Source of the DNA: Pseudomonadota bacterium
GTDB taxonomy: Bacteria; Pseudomonadota; Alphaproteobacteria; Rhizobiales; Devosiaceae
DNA: 40,433 nucleotides
Reading direction: 5' to 3'
NCBI GenBank assembly: GCA_023393475.1
Contig: JAEWLC010000027.1
Coordinates: 1-40,433 of the forward strand
Shown here: positions 18,237-26,699 of the stretch, in pieces
How positions within the stretch are numbered: the stretch's first letter is position 1
How the letters are laid out: each line of letters starts with the position of its first letter
The notes under the pieces: generated by a model
The model's input: the letters and a program-made list of their open reading frames with translations, nothing else
What the model was told of the DNA's origin: nothing
Database searches by the model: none
Program-made: the position numbers and the translations under genes

Positions 18237-19046
18237 TCACCCCGCGTAAAGCTGCAGGCCGCCATCCACGCGCAGGAGCTGGCCGTGGATGAACTTGGCT
18301 TCGGGCGAGCAGAGGAAGACCACCGCGTCGGCGATTTCCTCGGGTTCGGCGTAGCGGTCCATCGAGACCTTGTTGGAGTTCATCTTGTCCGGATCGACCG
18401 TGCGAGTGGCCTGGAAGCGGGCGGTCTTCGATGGGCCCGGGCTCACCGCGTTGACGCGCACGCCGTGCTCGCGGACTTCGTCGGCGAGGCAGCGGGTGTA
18501 GTGGGTCACCGCTGCCTTGAGGGTCGCGTAGATGCCCCCGTGGGAAACGCCGATATGGGCGGCCACCGAGGCGATGTTGACGACGATGCCGTGCTGGCGC
18601 TCGACCATCTGCGGCACGAAGGCCTGGGTGACCAGCATGGTGCCGATCAGGTTGTTGTTGGTGAGCGTAGTCAGGTCCTCGTAGGTGATGCCGAGGATGT
18701 TGTTGGGCACCGGCTTGTTGCCCGAGGCGCCGATATCGCCGCCGGCGCAGTTGACGAGGATTTCGACCGGGCCGAACTTCTCCTCGATCTCCTTGCGCAT
18801 GGCGTTGACCGCGTCGCGGTCGCCGATATTGCCGGTGACGCCCATCGAGCGCACGCCGAGGCCCTCGATGGTCTTGATCATGACGCCGAGATTGTCGCCT
18901 TCGCCATACTTGGACGAGGCATCCCAGTTCAGGTCGTGGACGACGACGTCAGCCCCGCGCGCGGCGAGTTTTTTCGCCATGACGCTGCCAAGGCCACGGC
19001 CCGAGCCGGTCACGAACGCGATTTTGCCAGATAGATCCTTTGCCAC
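18237..19046 (-). CDS. SDR family oxidoreductase, last gene of the sugar operon
   Basis: A 269-residue classical SDR: TGSGRGLG at 13-20, NCAGG at 99-103 (Cys replaces the usual second Asn), Ser160, Tyr173 and Lys177 (YATLK). Asp38 (VVHDLN) suggests NAD use. The start is GTG at 19046 with GGAGG six bases upstream; no ATG is available near the conserved N-terminus. It follows the isomerase gene after 13 bases. An insert around 105-125 (ASGNKPVPNNILGITYED) sits near the substrate pocket and is longer than usual. The likely role is oxidation or reduction of a sugar or polyol imported by the upstream ABC system (inference from context). Confidence 0.92.
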   Translation of the reverse strand: MAKDLSGKIAFVTGSGRGLGSVMAKKLAARGADVVVHDLNWDASSKYGEGDNLGVMIKTIEGLGVRSMGVTGNIGDRDAVNAMRKEIEEKFGPVEILVNCAGGDIGASGNKPVPNNILGITYEDLTTLTNNNLIGTMLVTQAFVPQMVERQHGIVVNIASVAAHIGVSHGGIYATLKAAVTHYTRCLADEVREHGVRVNAVSPGPSKTARFQATRTVDPDKMNSNKVSMDRYAEPEEIADAVVFLCSPEAKFIHGQLLRVDGGLQLYAG

Positions 19047-19059
19047 GGCGGGCCTCCAA

Positions 19060-20043
19060 TCACATTAGTCCAAGAGCCTTGAGGTTCGCGGCACTCTTCC
19101 GGTACTGCCCCAGCTCGTATTCGATGAGTTCGTGGTCGGCGTTGCGCTGCCACGGGGTGCGCCATTCCTCGCCCGGCGCATAGCGGTTCTTCTGCAGCGC
19201 GAGGAGGCAAGCGGCGAGGTCTTCGGCCTGCTTCGGCGCATAGCCGTGCCACCACTCGGGCGTGTAGAGCTTGACGTGGCGATCATCGAGCGCACCGATC
19301 TCGATGCAGGCGATCATCTCGTCGTTGTGCTGCGCAAGGATGTCGAACATCTGCTTGTGCGGCACGCAGCCATCGCCCGAAGGGCAGCGCACGAGGCGGA
19401 AGCCATCGGGCTCGATCACGGCGCGATAGTCCTTCACGTGGCAGTGCCGCACATAGGGCGCGATCACGCGGGTGAAATCGAGCGGCGACTCGCCGACCGG
19501 GAAGGTGTTGGCCATGTCGAAGACGATCCGCACATGCGGGCCGTATTCCTCGCAGAAGCCGACCAGCTCGCGGGAGGTGAAATCCTGGTGGTTCTCGATC
19601 AGCAGCACCACGCCGGCGGCCTCGAGCTTGGGCACCGCGGCCTCGAGCTTCTCGTTCACCGACTTCACCAGCTCATGCCAGCGCGGGCCGGCGGCGGCGC
19701 GGTCGCCGCAGAGGATCGGCGTCAGCGCGACGCGGATGAACTTCGCATCGAGCGCCTTGGCGACGCGGACCAGGAGGTCCATGTCCCCGTTCTGCAGCCC
19801 GGAGCTCACGACGCGCTTCCAGCCGAGTTCGTCGAGACGGGCCCGCAGCGAGGCAAGCTCGGCGTCCGACATGTCCTTCAGCCAGCCCTCCCAGAGCTCG
19901 ATCGCCTTGCCGCCCAGTTCCTGGGTCAGGCGGATGAAGCCTTCAAGGCCGGCGCCATTCGGGTTGTGCCGCGGCGTGCCCGCGCCCTGCAGGCCGAGAT
20001 AGTAGGTGAGCCCGTAAGGGTTGAGGCCGGTCGTGATCTTCAT
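19060..20043 (-). CDS. TIM-barrel sugar isomerase/epimerase (AP-endonuclease 2 fold)
   Basis: A 327-residue protein of the xylose isomerase-like TIM-barrel superfamily, which covers sugar epimerases, inosose dehydratase and related enzymes. Probable metal ligands are Glu150 (LLIENHQD), Asp176 (IVFDMANT), His202 (RHCHVKDY) and Glu248 (IEIGA), the normal spacing for this fold. The N-terminus begins MKITTGLNPYGLTYYLGLQG, carrying a substrate loop instead of the usual short strand. It sits between two SDR genes of the sugar operon, so an oxidation-isomerisation-reduction sequence is plausible. The exact sugar is unknown. Confidence 0.9.
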   Translation of the reverse strand: MKITTGLNPYGLTYYLGLQGAGTPRHNPNGAGLEGFIRLTQELGGKAIELWEGWLKDMSDAELASLRARLDELGWKRVVSSGLQNGDMDLLVRVAKALDAKFIRVALTPILCGDRAAAGPRWHELVKSVNEKLEAAVPKLEAAGVVLLIENHQDFTSRELVGFCEEYGPHVRIVFDMANTFPVGESPLDFTRVIAPYVRHCHVKDYRAVIEPDGFRLVRCPSGDGCVPHKQMFDILAQHNDEMIACIEIGALDDRHVKLYTPEWWHGYAPKQAEDLAACLLALQKNRYAPGEEWRTPWQRNADHELIEYELGQYRKSAANLKALGLM

Positions 20044-20078
20044 CTTGTCACCGTCGCTTCGAGTCAGGGGCGTCAGAA

Positions 20079-20831
20079 CTAGCGCAATCCAGCATCTACA
20101 GTAATGGACTGCTTGGTGATCATTCGACTGTCGTCGGATGCGAGGAACAGCACGGTGCGGGCAATCTCGTCGCCGAGCAGCATGCGCTGGATGGTCTGGC
20201 GGGCAACCACGCTGTCGATCGCCGCCTGGTCCTTGAACCAGAGCCGGCGCTGGCGATCGGTGATGACCGCGCCGGGCTCGATCGAATTGACGCGGATGTT
20301 GTCGGCACCAAAGCCGCGGCCGAGCGCCCGGGTCAGGCCGATGGTGGCCGATTTCGCCGTGGCATAGACGGGCATGTTGGAGGCCCCGCCGCGCCAGGCG
20401 ATCGAGGAGAAGTTGATGATCGAGCCGCCACCCTCGGCCTTCATCTGCTCGCGTACTGCCTGGGCGGCGAAGAACTGCGGGCGCAGGTTCAGGTCGAGCG
20501 AGGCGTCCCAGTATTCCTCGGTGACGGCGTCGATCTCGTGCCGGTCGTCGTTGGCGGCGTTGTTGACCAGCACGGTGATGTTGCCGAGCCGGTTCCTGAT
20601 CACGTCGATGGCGGCGCGCAGCCCCGCCACATCGGTGATATCGCAGTTGACGAAATAGGCGCCGGTCTCGTCAGCGATGGCCTGGCCCTCATGGTCGAGG
20701 ATATCGACGAAGCCGACCTTGCTGCCCTGCCCCGCGAAGGCACGAACGATCTCGGCGCCGATGCCGGACGCGCCACCGGTGACAAACACGACCCGCCCCT
20801 CGAGGCTGGGGTAATTCGCAAACTTGCTGAT
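20079..20831 (-). CDS. SDR family oxidoreductase with an apparent ATC start codon
   Basis: A classical SDR of 250 residues if started at ATC 20831: (I)SKFANYPSLEGRVVFVTG and on to the GGASGIG cofactor loop, NNAAN, Ser143, Tyr156 and Lys160 (YATAK). The only in-frame standard start is GTG 20789, which begins at FVTGG, removes part of the first beta strand and leaves 236 residues. The ATC has GAGGG seven bases upstream, and the residues after it match the normal N-terminus of the family, so I prefer it. A single-base error (ATG read as ATC) is the alternative. The start lies 11 bases after the ATPase gene stop, in the sugar operon. Confidence 0.85.
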   Translation of the reverse strand: MSKFANYPSLEGRVVFVTGGASGIGAEIVRAFAGQGSKVGFVDILDHEGQAIADETGAYFVNCDITDVAGLRAAIDVIRNRLGNITVLVNNAANDDRHEIDAVTEEYWDASLDLNLRPQFFAAQAVREQMKAEGGGSIINFSSIAWRGGASNMPVYATAKSATIGLTRALGRGFGADNIRVNSIEPGAVITDRQRRLWFKDQAAIDSVVARQTIQRMLLGDEIARTVLFLASDDSRMITKQSITVDAGLR

Positions 20832-20841
20832 TTTGCCGCCC

Positions 20842-21948
<1,107 letters not shown>

Positions 21949-21949
21949 T

Positions 21950-22858
21950 TTACTTGATTGCTCCCTGGGTAAGGCCGCGGACGAAGTATTTTCCGCCGAA
22001 GAAGTAGACGAGGAGGGGAGGCAACGCGCCGATCAGCACGGCCGCACTCATGACGTCGTAGGTGCGGACGGTGGTGCCACTCATGGAGAGGGCAACAAGG
22101 GCCGCGGTGATGGGCTGGTTGGAACCCGAGTTCAGCACCACGCCGAACAGGTATTCGTTCCAGATGCCGGTGAACTGCCAGATGACCGTCACGATGATGA
22201 TCGGCGGCGACAGCGGGATCATGATCTTCCAGAAGATGCGCCAAAAACCGGCACCGTCGATACGCGCGGCCTTCAGCAGGTCGTCGGGGATCGACACGTA
22301 GTAGTTGCGGAAGAACAGGGTGGTGAAGCTGAGCCCCTGGATGCAGTGGACGAGGATCAGCCCGTAGACGGAGTTGGCGAGGCCGAGCTGGCCGAGCGTG
22401 AACGCCCAGGGCAGCAGCGCGATCTGGCCGGGCATGAACACGCCCAGCAGCATGAAGCCGAAGACGATCTCGGAGCCCGGGAAGCGCCACTTGCTGAGGA
22501 TGTACCCGTTGATGGCGCCGAGCGCGGTGGAGATGATCGTCGCGGGGACGACCATGGCCACCGAGTTCCAGAAGTAGCGCGCGACGCCGTCGCACTGTCC
22601 GCCGATACAGAAATCGCTCCACGCCTGGGGCCACGCATCGAGGCGGAAGCTCCGGGGCATCGAGATGAGGCCGAACTGGCCGATCTCGGCATTGGTGCGG
22701 AACGAGTTCAGGAACACGACGAGGAACGGCACGATGTAGACGATCGAGATCAGCGCCAGGAGGCCATAGATCACGATGCGCGAGACGAGGCGCCGGCGGC
22801 TGGCGACGGCGGCTTCCCGGTCTTCGACCGCGGTGCTTGTGAGGGTAGCGTCAGCCAT
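21950..22858 (-). CDS. Sugar ABC transporter permease (MalG type)
   Basis: A 302-residue inner-membrane permease with about six helices. After a polar N-terminal tail of 25 residues comes the first helix IVIYGLLALISIVYIVPFLV. The EAA loop that docks on the ATPase is clear: IPDDLLKAARIDGAGFWRIF, followed by WKIMIPL, near 196-222. NSFR after the first helix and the C-terminal VYFFGGKYFVRGLTQGAIK are family features. It overlaps the end of the MalF-type gene by eight bases. Confidence 0.94.
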   Translation of the reverse strand: MADATLTSTAVEDREAAVASRRRLVSRIVIYGLLALISIVYIVPFLVVFLNSFRTNAEIGQFGLISMPRSFRLDAWPQAWSDFCIGGQCDGVARYFWNSVAMVVPATIISTALGAINGYILSKWRFPGSEIVFGFMLLGVFMPGQIALLPWAFTLGQLGLANSVYGLILVHCIQGLSFTTLFFRNYYVSIPDDLLKAARIDGAGFWRIFWKIMIPLSPPIIIVTVIWQFTGIWNEYLFGVVLNSGSNQPITAALVALSMSGTTVRTYDVMSAAVLIGALPPLLVYFFGGKYFVRGLTQGAIK

Positions 22859-23777
22859 TGTTCGCCTCCCTGCGCCGGCGCCACACGAGATAGAGCGAGT
22901 AGGGCACGAGGACGATGGCCAGCGCGGCCAGCACCATCATGGCGGCCGCGGCGCCTTCGCCGATTTCGCCACGCTGGAACATAAAGTCGTAGACGTATGT
23001 CGCGGGGAACGTCGTCGAGATGCCCGGCCCCGAGTTGGTGAGGGCAACGGCGAGGTCGAAGGTCTTGATGGCGAACTGCAGCAGCACCACTGCGACGGCG
23101 AGGAAGATCGGCCCGATGGTGGGCAGGATCACCCGGAAATAGGTGCGGAACCAGCCGGCGCCGTCGATCTGCGCGGCCTTGATGATATCGGGATCGACCG
23201 AGCGGAGGCCGGCGAGGAACAGGGCCATCGAGAAGCCCGCCGAACCCCAGATGCCGGTGATGATGATGGCCCAGATGGCGTTCTTGCGGTCGGTGGTGAG
23301 GGCGAACTGGAAGTCGGTCCAGCCCATCGAGTTGACCAGGAACTGGATGCCGCTCGACGGATTGTAGAGCCACTGCCACACGGTACCGGTGGCGATGAAG
23401 CTGACGGCGAGCGGGTAGAGGAAAATGGTGCGCCAGAACGACTCGGCGCGGATGCGCTGGTCGATCAGGATGGCCAGCAGCAGGCCGAACGCCATCGAGA
23501 TGCTGACGTAGAAGGCCGAGAAATACAGCAGGTTGTTGTAGGCCACGCTCCAGCGGCGGTTGGTCCAGAGCGAGACGTAGTTGTCGAGACCCTTGAAGCC
23601 GTAGCTGGGCAGGAGCGTCGAGTCACTGAGCGAGATGTAGAACGTCCAGCCCGCGAAGACGAAGACGTAGACGAACGAGGCAATGATAGACGGCGCGATG
23701 ATGAAGATGGGGGTCCACTTCTTGATGCGGTCCCACGTACTCGTGCCAGTCGAAACGGACTGACCTGCAATAGCCAA
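22851..23777 (-). CDS. Sugar ABC transporter permease (MalF type)
   Basis: A 308-residue inner-membrane permease, partner of the MalG-type protein. The start is TTG at 23777 (reads MAIAGQSVSTGTSTWDRIKK), with GGAGGG seven bases upstream. The earlier in-frame ATG would add Cys/Pro-rich residues unlike the family. Helix 1 is WTPIFIIAPSIIASFVYVFV. The EAA loop is DPDIIKAAQIDGAGWFRTYF followed by RVILP. It begins 80 bases after the binding-protein stop, a gap in which a weak processing or attenuation site would allow more binding protein than permease (inference). Confidence 0.92.
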   Translation of the reverse strand: MAIAGQSVSTGTSTWDRIKKWTPIFIIAPSIIASFVYVFVFAGWTFYISLSDSTLLPSYGFKGLDNYVSLWTNRRWSVAYNNLLYFSAFYVSISMAFGLLLAILIDQRIRAESFWRTIFLYPLAVSFIATGTVWQWLYNPSSGIQFLVNSMGWTDFQFALTTDRKNAIWAIIITGIWGSAGFSMALFLAGLRSVDPDIIKAAQIDGAGWFRTYFRVILPTIGPIFLAVAVVLLQFAIKTFDLAVALTNSGPGISTTFPATYVYDFMFQRGEIGEGAAAAMMVLAALAIVLVPYSLYLVWRRRREANNG

Positions 23778-23857
23778 CGGAATGCCCTCCAAAACCGGCC
23801 GACAAGGGAGCCGGCCACGTGCCGGGAGACACGCGGCCGGCAATCCTCGCTTGGTCG

Positions 23858-25132
23858 TTACATCTGAGCTTCGACGGCGTCGGCCATGATGTTGGCCGCT
23901 TCTTCCGAGGTCATCTCAGGCGTGTTCACGAACTCGGTGATGGTATCCATCATCGCGCCGCGATACTTCTGGAGCACAGTCATGTTGTGGGCCATCGAGC
24001 GGACCAGCGTGCCGCCGTCGATCGAGGCCTTCAGCGCCGCCTGGCTCTGCTGCTGGCAGACGTTGAAGCCATCGGCCAGGTCGACATCGAGGCGAGCCGG
24101 GATCGAGCCCTTGGTGATGTTGAACACCTTCTGGAAATCGGGCGACAGGATCAGGCTGGCGAGAAGCTTCTGGCCTTCCTGGTAGTCCGGGTCCTTCTGG
24201 TTGAAGAACACCACCGAGTCCGAGTTCAGGATGAAGCCGTCGCCGGCCCAGTCGGTCGGGGACTGGCCGCACAGGATGTCGCCGCCCGGCTCATGGCCGA
24301 CCGACTTGATGGCGCCCAGTTCCCAGTCGCCCATGATGAAGAACAGCGCGTCGCCGTTGACCATCATGTTGGAGGCGGTGTCGTAGTCACGGCCGGCGAT
24401 GGCCGGGTCCATGTATTTGGTGACCATGAGGCGCATCTGCTCGAAGGCCTTGATCATGCCCTCGGAACGGAGCGAGTCGACGTCACCCTCGACGAAGGCC
24501 TTGGTGTAGAGATCCTTGTCCATGCCGTAGACGATGGTCTCGAACGTGGTGGCGTCCGTCCAGTCGGCCGACAGGTGTGCGAGGCAGATCTTGCCGCCGG
24601 CGATCGCCTTCTCGCAGGCAGCGTTGAAATCGGCCCAGGTCTTGGGAAGCTCGGCGACGCCGACGCCTTCCATGGCGGCCTTGTTGCCCCAGATCCAGTT
24701 GATGCGGTGGATGTTCATCGGCGCCGCAACCCACTTGCCTTCCGGCTTCATCACCGGCAGCAGTTCGGGGGCGACGACGGCATCCCAGCCTTCGGCGGTG
24801 GCGAGTTCATCCATGTCGGCGGTGCCGCCGGTGGCGTTCCACTCGGCGATTTCCGGGCCCTTCAGCTGCACTGCAGCGGGGGCGTTGCCGGCGACGACGT
24901 CGGCGCGGAGCTTGGCGAGGGTGTTCGCGGTGTGACCGGCGATAGCGGTCTGTTCCCAGGTGCCGCCCGCCGCGGTGAACATCTCACCGAGCTTGGCAAT
25001 GGAGGCGGCATCGTTGCCCGACGCCCACTGGTGCAGCATGAGCACCTTGGGGGCGGCCATCGCGGTGCTCGAAAGCAATGCGGCAGCAAGCATCGTGGTC
25101 GCGGCAGCCGCGACCTTGGTCGTGAAAGTCAT
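23858..25132 (-). CDS. Sugar ABC transporter substrate-binding protein
   Basis: A 424-residue periplasmic binding protein of the CUT1 family. The signal peptide is MTFTTKVAAAATTMLAAALL with cleavage after SSTAMA, giving a mature start at APKVLMLHQW. KVLMLHQWASGNDAASIAKL and TAIAGHTANTLAKLRADVVAG, AAVQLKGPEIAEWNATG recall glucose/mannose-type binding proteins, so an aldohexose or similar monosaccharide is the best guess. ATG 25132 has GGGAG upstream. It is the first gene of the seven-gene operon and is divergent from the ROK regulator across 166 bases containing a palindrome. Confidence 0.94.
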   Translation of the reverse strand: MTFTTKVAAAATTMLAAALLSSTAMAAPKVLMLHQWASGNDAASIAKLGEMFTAAGGTWEQTAIAGHTANTLAKLRADVVAGNAPAAVQLKGPEIAEWNATGGTADMDELATAEGWDAVVAPELLPVMKPEGKWVAAPMNIHRINWIWGNKAAMEGVGVAELPKTWADFNAACEKAIAGGKICLAHLSADWTDATTFETIVYGMDKDLYTKAFVEGDVDSLRSEGMIKAFEQMRLMVTKYMDPAIAGRDYDTASNMMVNGDALFFIMGDWELGAIKSVGHEPGGDILCGQSPTDWAGDGFILNSDSVVFFNQKDPDYQEGQKLLASLILSPDFQKVFNITKGSIPARLDVDLADGFNVCQQQSQAALKASIDGGTLVRSMAHNMTVLQKYRGAMMDTITEFVNTPEMTSEEAANIMADAVEAQM

Positions 25133-25244
25133 AGTATTTCTCTCCCTTGAAGCGCATGCGCCCGGCTCCGACTCTTGCGGTCGGCCCCTGTCCAGGCACT
25201 TGCACTTTCCCTGCGTCGGTGCACATCCTCCACGGCACCGTCGC

Positions 25245-25266
25245 ATTAGTTCTATGGTGAACTTAT
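25245..25266. promoter_or_regulatory. Palindromic operator candidate for the ROK regulator
   Basis: ATTAGTTC and GAACTTAT are separated by six bases; the arms are reverse complements at seven of eight positions. The site lies in the divergent gap between the binding-protein start (25132) and the likely GTG start of the ROK gene (25299), 33 bases upstream of that GTG. The form resembles operators of ROK/XylR repressors (TTAGTT...AACTAA). It stands out as AT-rich in GC-rich surroundings. Binding is inferred, not shown. Confidence 0.55.
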
Positions 25267-25298
25267 TCGGCTTGTCAACGCGCCCAGGGAGGGCGTCG

Positions 25299-26501
25299 GT
25301 GAATAAGATCGAGCTCAAATCTCTACTGGCTGGCGGTGCTTTAGCCACCCCGGCCGGGCGGATCGTGCGCACTCTCAGCGCACGCGGAAGCATGAGTGCA
25401 TCGCAGCTGGCGCGGCTGACCGGATTGGCCAAGTCGACGGTTTCCACGGCCCTCGCCGAGTTGCGCCGCGCCAACATGGTGATCGAAACTGGCACCGAGC
25501 CCGATGGCAATGTCGGCCGTCCGGCAACGACCCTGACTCTCAACCCGGAGGCCGGCACCTGCATCGGTATCCTGATCGGGCAGAGCGAGCTGCAGGTGAT
25601 CATCGCCGACGTCTCGCATCGCGTGCTGGCTGACAAGTCGATCGTGATCGAACCCGACTACAGCCCGGCGACAGCGCTCGAACTGGTCCGCAGTCTGGTC
25701 GCCGACGCCTACGCGGACCAATGGCAGTCCGAGACCGGATTGCTAGGCGTCGGGCTGGCTGTCGGCGGCCCGGTCAACCCGCTGACCGGACAGGTGATGC
25801 GCGGGGGGCTTCCCACCTGGACCGGCGTGAATCTCCACGACCTGTTCGGCCCCATGTTCGACGCGCCGATCTTTGCCGACAACGAGAGCAACTGCCTCGC
25901 CATCGCCGAGATGACCTGGGGCGCAGCGCAGGGGCACGAGGACTTCATCGTCTATACGCTCGACCTCGGCGTCGGCGGCGCCATCGTCTCCGGCGGCAAG
26001 GTGCTGCGCGGCATCGCGGGAGGCGCGGGCGAGTTCGGGCATGTGGTCATCGACCCGCACGGTCCGCTCTGCCGCTGCGGCAACCGGGGCTGCCTCGAAG
26101 TCTATGCCAGCTTTCGCGACTCGCTGATCGAGGCCGAGCGCCATGTCGGACGCTCGTTGCGGATCCAGGAAGTGGTCGAGCTCGCCATCGGCGGCGACGA
26201 AACCTGCGGGCGCTTGATCCGCCAGGCCGGGGAGGCGGGCGGCCGCGGGCTCGGGCTGATCGGCTCGGTGTTCAACCCCCCGCTCGTCATCGTCAACGGG
26301 CGCCTCGCGGCGGCGGGCGAGCTGCTGATGGCGCCGCTGGCCGAGAGCTTCGAGCGCTACAGCCTCGTCAAGGCGAGCGACGTGCCGGACTATTCGCGCA
26401 CCATCCTCCGCCCGAGCGCCTTCTCCGACAACGGTGCCTGCATGGGCGCCGTGGGCATGGTTCTGCGCAACCACGGCGAGCCGCTTCACCTGCCTCACTG
26501 A
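25299..26501 (+). CDS. ROK family transcriptional regulator
   Basis: 400 residues: an N-terminal winged helix (about 20-75, with LARLTGLAKSTVSTALAELR) and a C-terminal ROK sugar-binding/kinase-like domain. The ROK signature is present: GAGEFGHVVIDPHGPLCRCG and NRGCLEVYAS, with the zinc-binding CxCGNxGC pattern intact. The acidic ATP-pocket segment DNESNCLAIAEMTWG is also retained. The GTG start at 25299 has GGGAGGG six bases upstream. The alternative ATG at 25254 would place the gene start inside the palindrome and is less likely. Its divergent location and the operator point to local control of the sugar operon, with release by the imported sugar or a derivative. Confidence 0.93.
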   Translation: MNKIELKSLLAGGALATPAGRIVRTLSARGSMSASQLARLTGLAKSTVSTALAELRRANMVIETGTEPDGNVGRPATTLTLNPEAGTCIGILIGQSELQVIIADVSHRVLADKSIVIEPDYSPATALELVRSLVADAYADQWQSETGLLGVGLAVGGPVNPLTGQVMRGGLPTWTGVNLHDLFGPMFDAPIFADNESNCLAIAEMTWGAAQGHEDFIVYTLDLGVGGAIVSGGKVLRGIAGGAGEFGHVVIDPHGPLCRCGNRGCLEVYASFRDSLIEAERHVGRSLRIQEVVELAIGGDETCGRLIRQAGEAGGRGLGLIGSVFNPPLVIVNGRLAAAGELLMAPLAESFERYSLVKASDVPDYSRTILRPSAFSDNGACMGAVGMVLRNHGEPLHLPH

Positions 26502-26569
26502 AGCGGGTTTGCCCCCCTGCCCCGCCCCTCGGCCGATCGCGCTTGCCGCCGGTCGTTACAATACGGTCA

Positions 26570-26690
26570 TCTGCAGCGTTTCAAATAGCCATCGACACTT
26601 TGCTTTGAACAGCTATCATGTTCCGAGCAATGACTTCTATCGCGGCAACAATATCGAGAAATACCGGAAGATATCGCACCAGCAACCTTG
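26570..26690 (+). promoter_or_regulatory. AT-rich leader in front of the protease-PLD gene
   Basis: Over 26581-26680 there are 44 G/C in 100 bases, against roughly two-thirds G/C in the flanking genes. The stretch includes TTTGAACAGCTATCATG. It probably carries the promoter of the next gene. I cannot assign -35 and -10 boxes with confidence. Confidence 0.35.
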
Positions 26691-26699
26691 GGTGAGACG

